Assembly (NCBI GenBank): GCA_032073245.1
Contig: DAMANX010000024.1
Location: 1 to 64,000, forward strand
Origin: QVMG01 sp032073245
GTDB taxonomy: Bacteria; Bacteroidota; Bacteroidia; Bacteroidales; Tannerellaceae
Length of the DNA: 64,000 nucleotides
Direction of reading: 5' to 3'
Shown: positions 61,549 to 64,000 of the stretch, piece after piece
How the letters are laid out: each line of letters opens with the position of its first letter
How positions within the stretch are numbered: the stretch's first letter is position 1
Notes under the pieces: model-generated
What the model was told of the DNA's origin: nothing
The model's input: only the letters and a program-made list of their open reading frames with translations
Databases searched by the model: none
Made by a program: the position numbers and the translations under genes

Positions 61549-64000
61549 ATGAAAGCCATAAATACACTACGACATATTATTGTAACAGGACTTTGTTTGA
61601 CACTGGCCTTTGTTCTGCATGCGGAACCTTATTATTTCAGGCAATACCAGGTACAAGACGGATTGAGTAATAATACTATCCGCTGCTGTATACAGGACGA
61701 ACAAGGTTATATGTGGTTTGGCAGCCGTGACGGATTGAACCGCTTCGACGGATATTCCTTCCATACATTCCGCAATGATTCGGAAGAACCTAATTCCATC
61801 GGAGATAATCATATCAATGCCTTAGCTATCGATACGAAAGGAACAATGTGGATAGGTACCAACATGGGAGTCTACAGCTACAATCCCGAAAAGGAAGACT
61901 TTACTCTGCTTTCGATCACCCAAAATATGCGCATCACAAAAGTCGTCAGCGGCCGTGCCAATGATATCTGGATCATAGCAGAGGGCAAACTTATCAATTA
62001 TAATATCACACTGGAACATGCAAATACGTATACATTACCCGATAACAGTTCGCCTACCCATATCAGTATCACTCCGTTAGGACAGATATGGGTTTCGAGC
62101 CAGAACGGTATAATCTATGAACTACTGGAATCAACGGGAACATTCTCTGCCTATGATGTTTTCTCACATTCTACAGATATAAAATCGCGAAGTATCAATT
62201 GCCTGGCTCCTACAGCCTCTGGTGATAAATTATTGATAGGCACACGTACACACGGAGTGAAACTGTTTGATATCAACAAAGGTGAGTATATAGATTGCTT
62301 TCGCTACGACCCGAATCATCTGGGCCTTATGGTACAGGATTTCCTGCAGGTAGACAATCATACGGTTTGGGTGGCTACAGAGAGCGGATTGTATTTTTAT
62401 GATTTACAGACAAATAAACATTCCTTTATCAAGAGACGTCCTTACGACCCCTATTCCATCACTACCAATATTATCTATTCTCTCTATCAGGACAACGAAC
62501 AAGGAATATGGCTCTCCACCTATGCCGGAGGAGTCAACTATTACTCCCCCTATCAGCCTTTCCGGAAATATTATACGTATCCCGGCGAAAATGTATTACA
62601 GGGAGATCTGATTCATGATATCTGTACCGATAAATACGATAACCTATGGATTGCTACGGAAGATGCGGGCATCAATAAATATAACCCTTCAACAGATACC
62701 TACATCAACTACCAACCACAATCCGGAGGAAAAGGATTGTCGCACATCAACATACACGGACTTGTGGCTGACGGCGACTACCTCTGGATAGCCAATATAG
62801 CAGCAACAATAGACGTAATGCATATTCCCACCGGACAAATCGTAAAACAGTACCATATCGGAAGGGTAGGCTCACCTTCACAAACGCTGTCTATTGTCAA
62901 TATGAAACAATTAAAAGATGGCACATTAGTGGTATCGACATCCTCAGGCATGTTCCGCTACAACAAAGACAATGACAGTTTCGAGTTTATGCCCGAATTT
63001 CCATCTTTCCGCATACAAAGCATCTATGAAGACCATGAAGGAGTGATATGGACAGGAGCCGTATACTACGGAGTCAACTACTACGACCCTACATCAGGTA
63101 AATACGGTAAATTCGAACACGACACCATACCTAACACAAGCAGCAACACCGTGAACGATATCTGCGAAGACAAACAAAACAATCTATGGTTTGCAACCAG
63201 CGAAGGTATTAAGAAATATGACAGGCAATCGAAAGAAATTTCACGGTTTACTATAAAAAACGGATTGCCAGGGAATGTCTGTTACCGTATTATTCCCGAT
63301 AATAACGGGATATTATGGATAACCACTACCAATGGCCTGGTAAGTTTAAACCCCGAAACGGAAGAAATAACCATATACAGGCAGGAACATGGATTGATTA
63401 CGAATCAATTCAATTATAACTCAGGATGGAAAGACACCCGTGGATATCTCTACTTCGGAGGAGTAACAGGCCTTATCAGCTTCAACCCCGAAGAAATCAA
63501 GCCTATGGAAAATAAGCTGACAACTCAGCTAACGGCCTTGACTACGCTGGAAGCAAATCAGCAAACCCATTATTCACTCCAACCCGCCAACCTTATCCGC
63601 CTTTCAAACGAGCAGTCAACATTGGAAATCAATTTCTCAGCTATGAGCTATTTAGCCCCGGAAATCATACAGTATGCTTACTGCATGGAAGGTTTTGACC
63701 AAAACTGGATAAATCCTAAACATACCCATACGGCATATTATACCAAACTTCCTCCCGGGCAATATACATTCAAAGTAAAAGCCGCCAATATATCAGGACT
63801 GTGGAATGACGAACCGACCACAATGCAAATCATTGTGATGCCTCCGTGGTGGATGTCTACAATAGCTAAAATTATTTATGCGGTTATACTCACAGGCCTT
63901 TGTTTCTTAGTTTTCAGTGTCTTCGCTCAAAAAGGCCGTAAGAAGGTAGCACGCAGCATCAAAATACTCGAAGATGAAAAAGAAAAAGAACTATACCAGG
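61549..64000 (+). CDS. Hybrid two-component system sensor (HTCS), partial at window edge
   Basis: The frame is open from the ATG at 61549 to the window end (817 codons seen) with no stop. A signal peptide (LTLAFVLHA) leads into Reg_prop beta-propeller repeats (QDEQGYMWFGSRDGLNRFDG, DTKGTMWIGTNMGVYSYNP, DKYDNLWIATEDAGINKY, EDKQNNLWFATSEGIKKYD), then a Y_Y_Y domain (YAYCMEGFDQNWINP, LPPGQYTFKVKAANISG), a membrane helix (about 772-794, IAKIIYAVILTGLCFLVFSV) and the start of the cytoplasmic linker. The kinase, receiver and AraC-type domains should follow beyond the edge. HTCS proteins sense glycan fragments in the periplasm and activate neighbouring PULs, here probably the minus-strand locus at 47.5-61 kb. 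Confidence 0.9.
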   Translation, partial: MKAINTLRHIIVTGLCLTLAFVLHAEPYYFRQYQVQDGLSNNTIRCCIQDEQGYMWFGSRDGLNRFDGYSFHTFRNDSEEPNSIGDNHINALAIDTKGTMWIGTNMGVYSYNPEKEDFTLLSITQNMRITKVVSGRANDIWIIAEGKLINYNITLEHANTYTLPDNSSPTHISITPLGQIWVSSQNGIIYELLESTGTFSAYDVFSHSTDIKSRSINCLAPTASGDKLLIGTRTHGVKLFDINKGEYIDCFRYDPNHLGLMVQDFLQVDNHTVWVATESGLYFYDLQTNKHSFIKRRPYDPYSITTNIIYSLYQDNEQGIWLSTYAGGVNYYSPYQPFRKYYTYPGENVLQGDLIHDICTDKYDNLWIATEDAGINKYNPSTDTYINYQPQSGGKGLSHINIHGLVADGDYLWIANIAATIDVMHIPTGQIVKQYHIGRVGSPSQTLSIVNMKQLKDGTLVVSTSSGMFRYNKDNDSFEFMPEFPSFRIQSIYEDHEGVIWTGAVYYGVNYYDPTSGKYGKFEHDTIPNTSSNTVNDICEDKQNNLWFATSEGIKKYDRQSKEISRFTIKNGLPGNVCYRIIPDNNGILWITTTNGLVSLNPETEEITIYRQEHGLITNQFNYNSGWKDTRGYLYFGGVTGLISFNPEEIKPMENKLTTQLTALTTLEANQQTHYSLQPANLIRLSNEQSTLEINFSAMSYLAPEIIQYAYCMEGFDQNWINPKHTHTAYYTKLPPGQYTFKVKAANISGLWNDEPTTMQIIVMPPWWMSTIAKIIYAVILTGLCFLVFSVFAQKGRKKVARSIKILEDEKEKELYQ

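Overview
The window is a stretch of a Bacteroidales chromosome (Bacteroides/Parabacteroides/Dysgonomonas-like; I cannot settle the genus). The reasons are four SusC/SusD pairs, two ECF-sigma/FecR pairs, many lipoprotein signals, serine-type sulfatases, a two-component regulator of the hybrid (HTCS) type, and promoters of the Bacteroidetes form (TTG, about 19 nt, TAnnTTTG). Most of it is polysaccharide utilisation loci (PULs) packed side by side. I see no tRNA, rRNA, intact insertion sequence or CRISPR array.

Layout. (1) 0.1-14.4 kb: an ECF sigma gene facing away from fecR, then susC, susD, a 1330-residue secreted diheme/SUMF1-type fusion, a GH125 alpha-mannosidase and a sulfatase. (2) 14.4-17.3 kb: an HU-family gene behind an array of 22-bp spaced palindromes, and an orphan TPR histidine kinase. 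(3) 17.4-25.8 kb, minus strand: an enzyme-less susC/susD pair, a tight four-gene CsgG/DUF4810/DUF799 envelope operon with one extra small lipoprotein gene, and a small lipoprotein. (4) 25.8-42.2 kb: sulfatase, two GH2 enzymes, sulfatase, susD, susC, fecR and ECF sigma, which looks like a locus for sulfated beta-galactosides such as mucin-type glycans. (5) 42.4-47.4 kb: an AT-rich island with two DUF6266-like genes, two orphan small genes, a C-terminal remnant resembling a GH29 fucosidase, and a gene broken by two frameshifts. (6) 47.5-61.0 kb, visibly more GC-rich and all minus strand: DUF1080, Gfo/Idh/MocA oxidoreductase, GH13, susC, susD, GH13, carboxylesterase and a TIM-barrel sugar isomerase-like protein. 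(7) 61.5 kb to the edge: the sensor half of an HTCS regulator that runs off the window.

How the genes may work together. Loci 1 and 4 follow the sigma/anti-sigma/TonB-transducer scheme, in which glycan import through SusC signals to FecR and the ECF sigma. Locus 6 is probably controlled by the divergent HTCS. It combines SusA-like alpha-glucan hydrolases with three families (Gfo/Idh, DUF1080, isomerase-like TIM barrel) known from the recently described 3-keto route of glycoside cleavage. This makes it the most interesting metabolic hypothesis here.

The most striking non-coding signals are the 22-bp phased palindromes in the HU leader, an 11-bp phased array just upstream of a DUF6266-like promoter, twin palindromes upstream of the HTCS, and two families of dispersed hairpin repeats. 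One of those families flanks the GH13-susC-susD-GH13 cassette on both sides.
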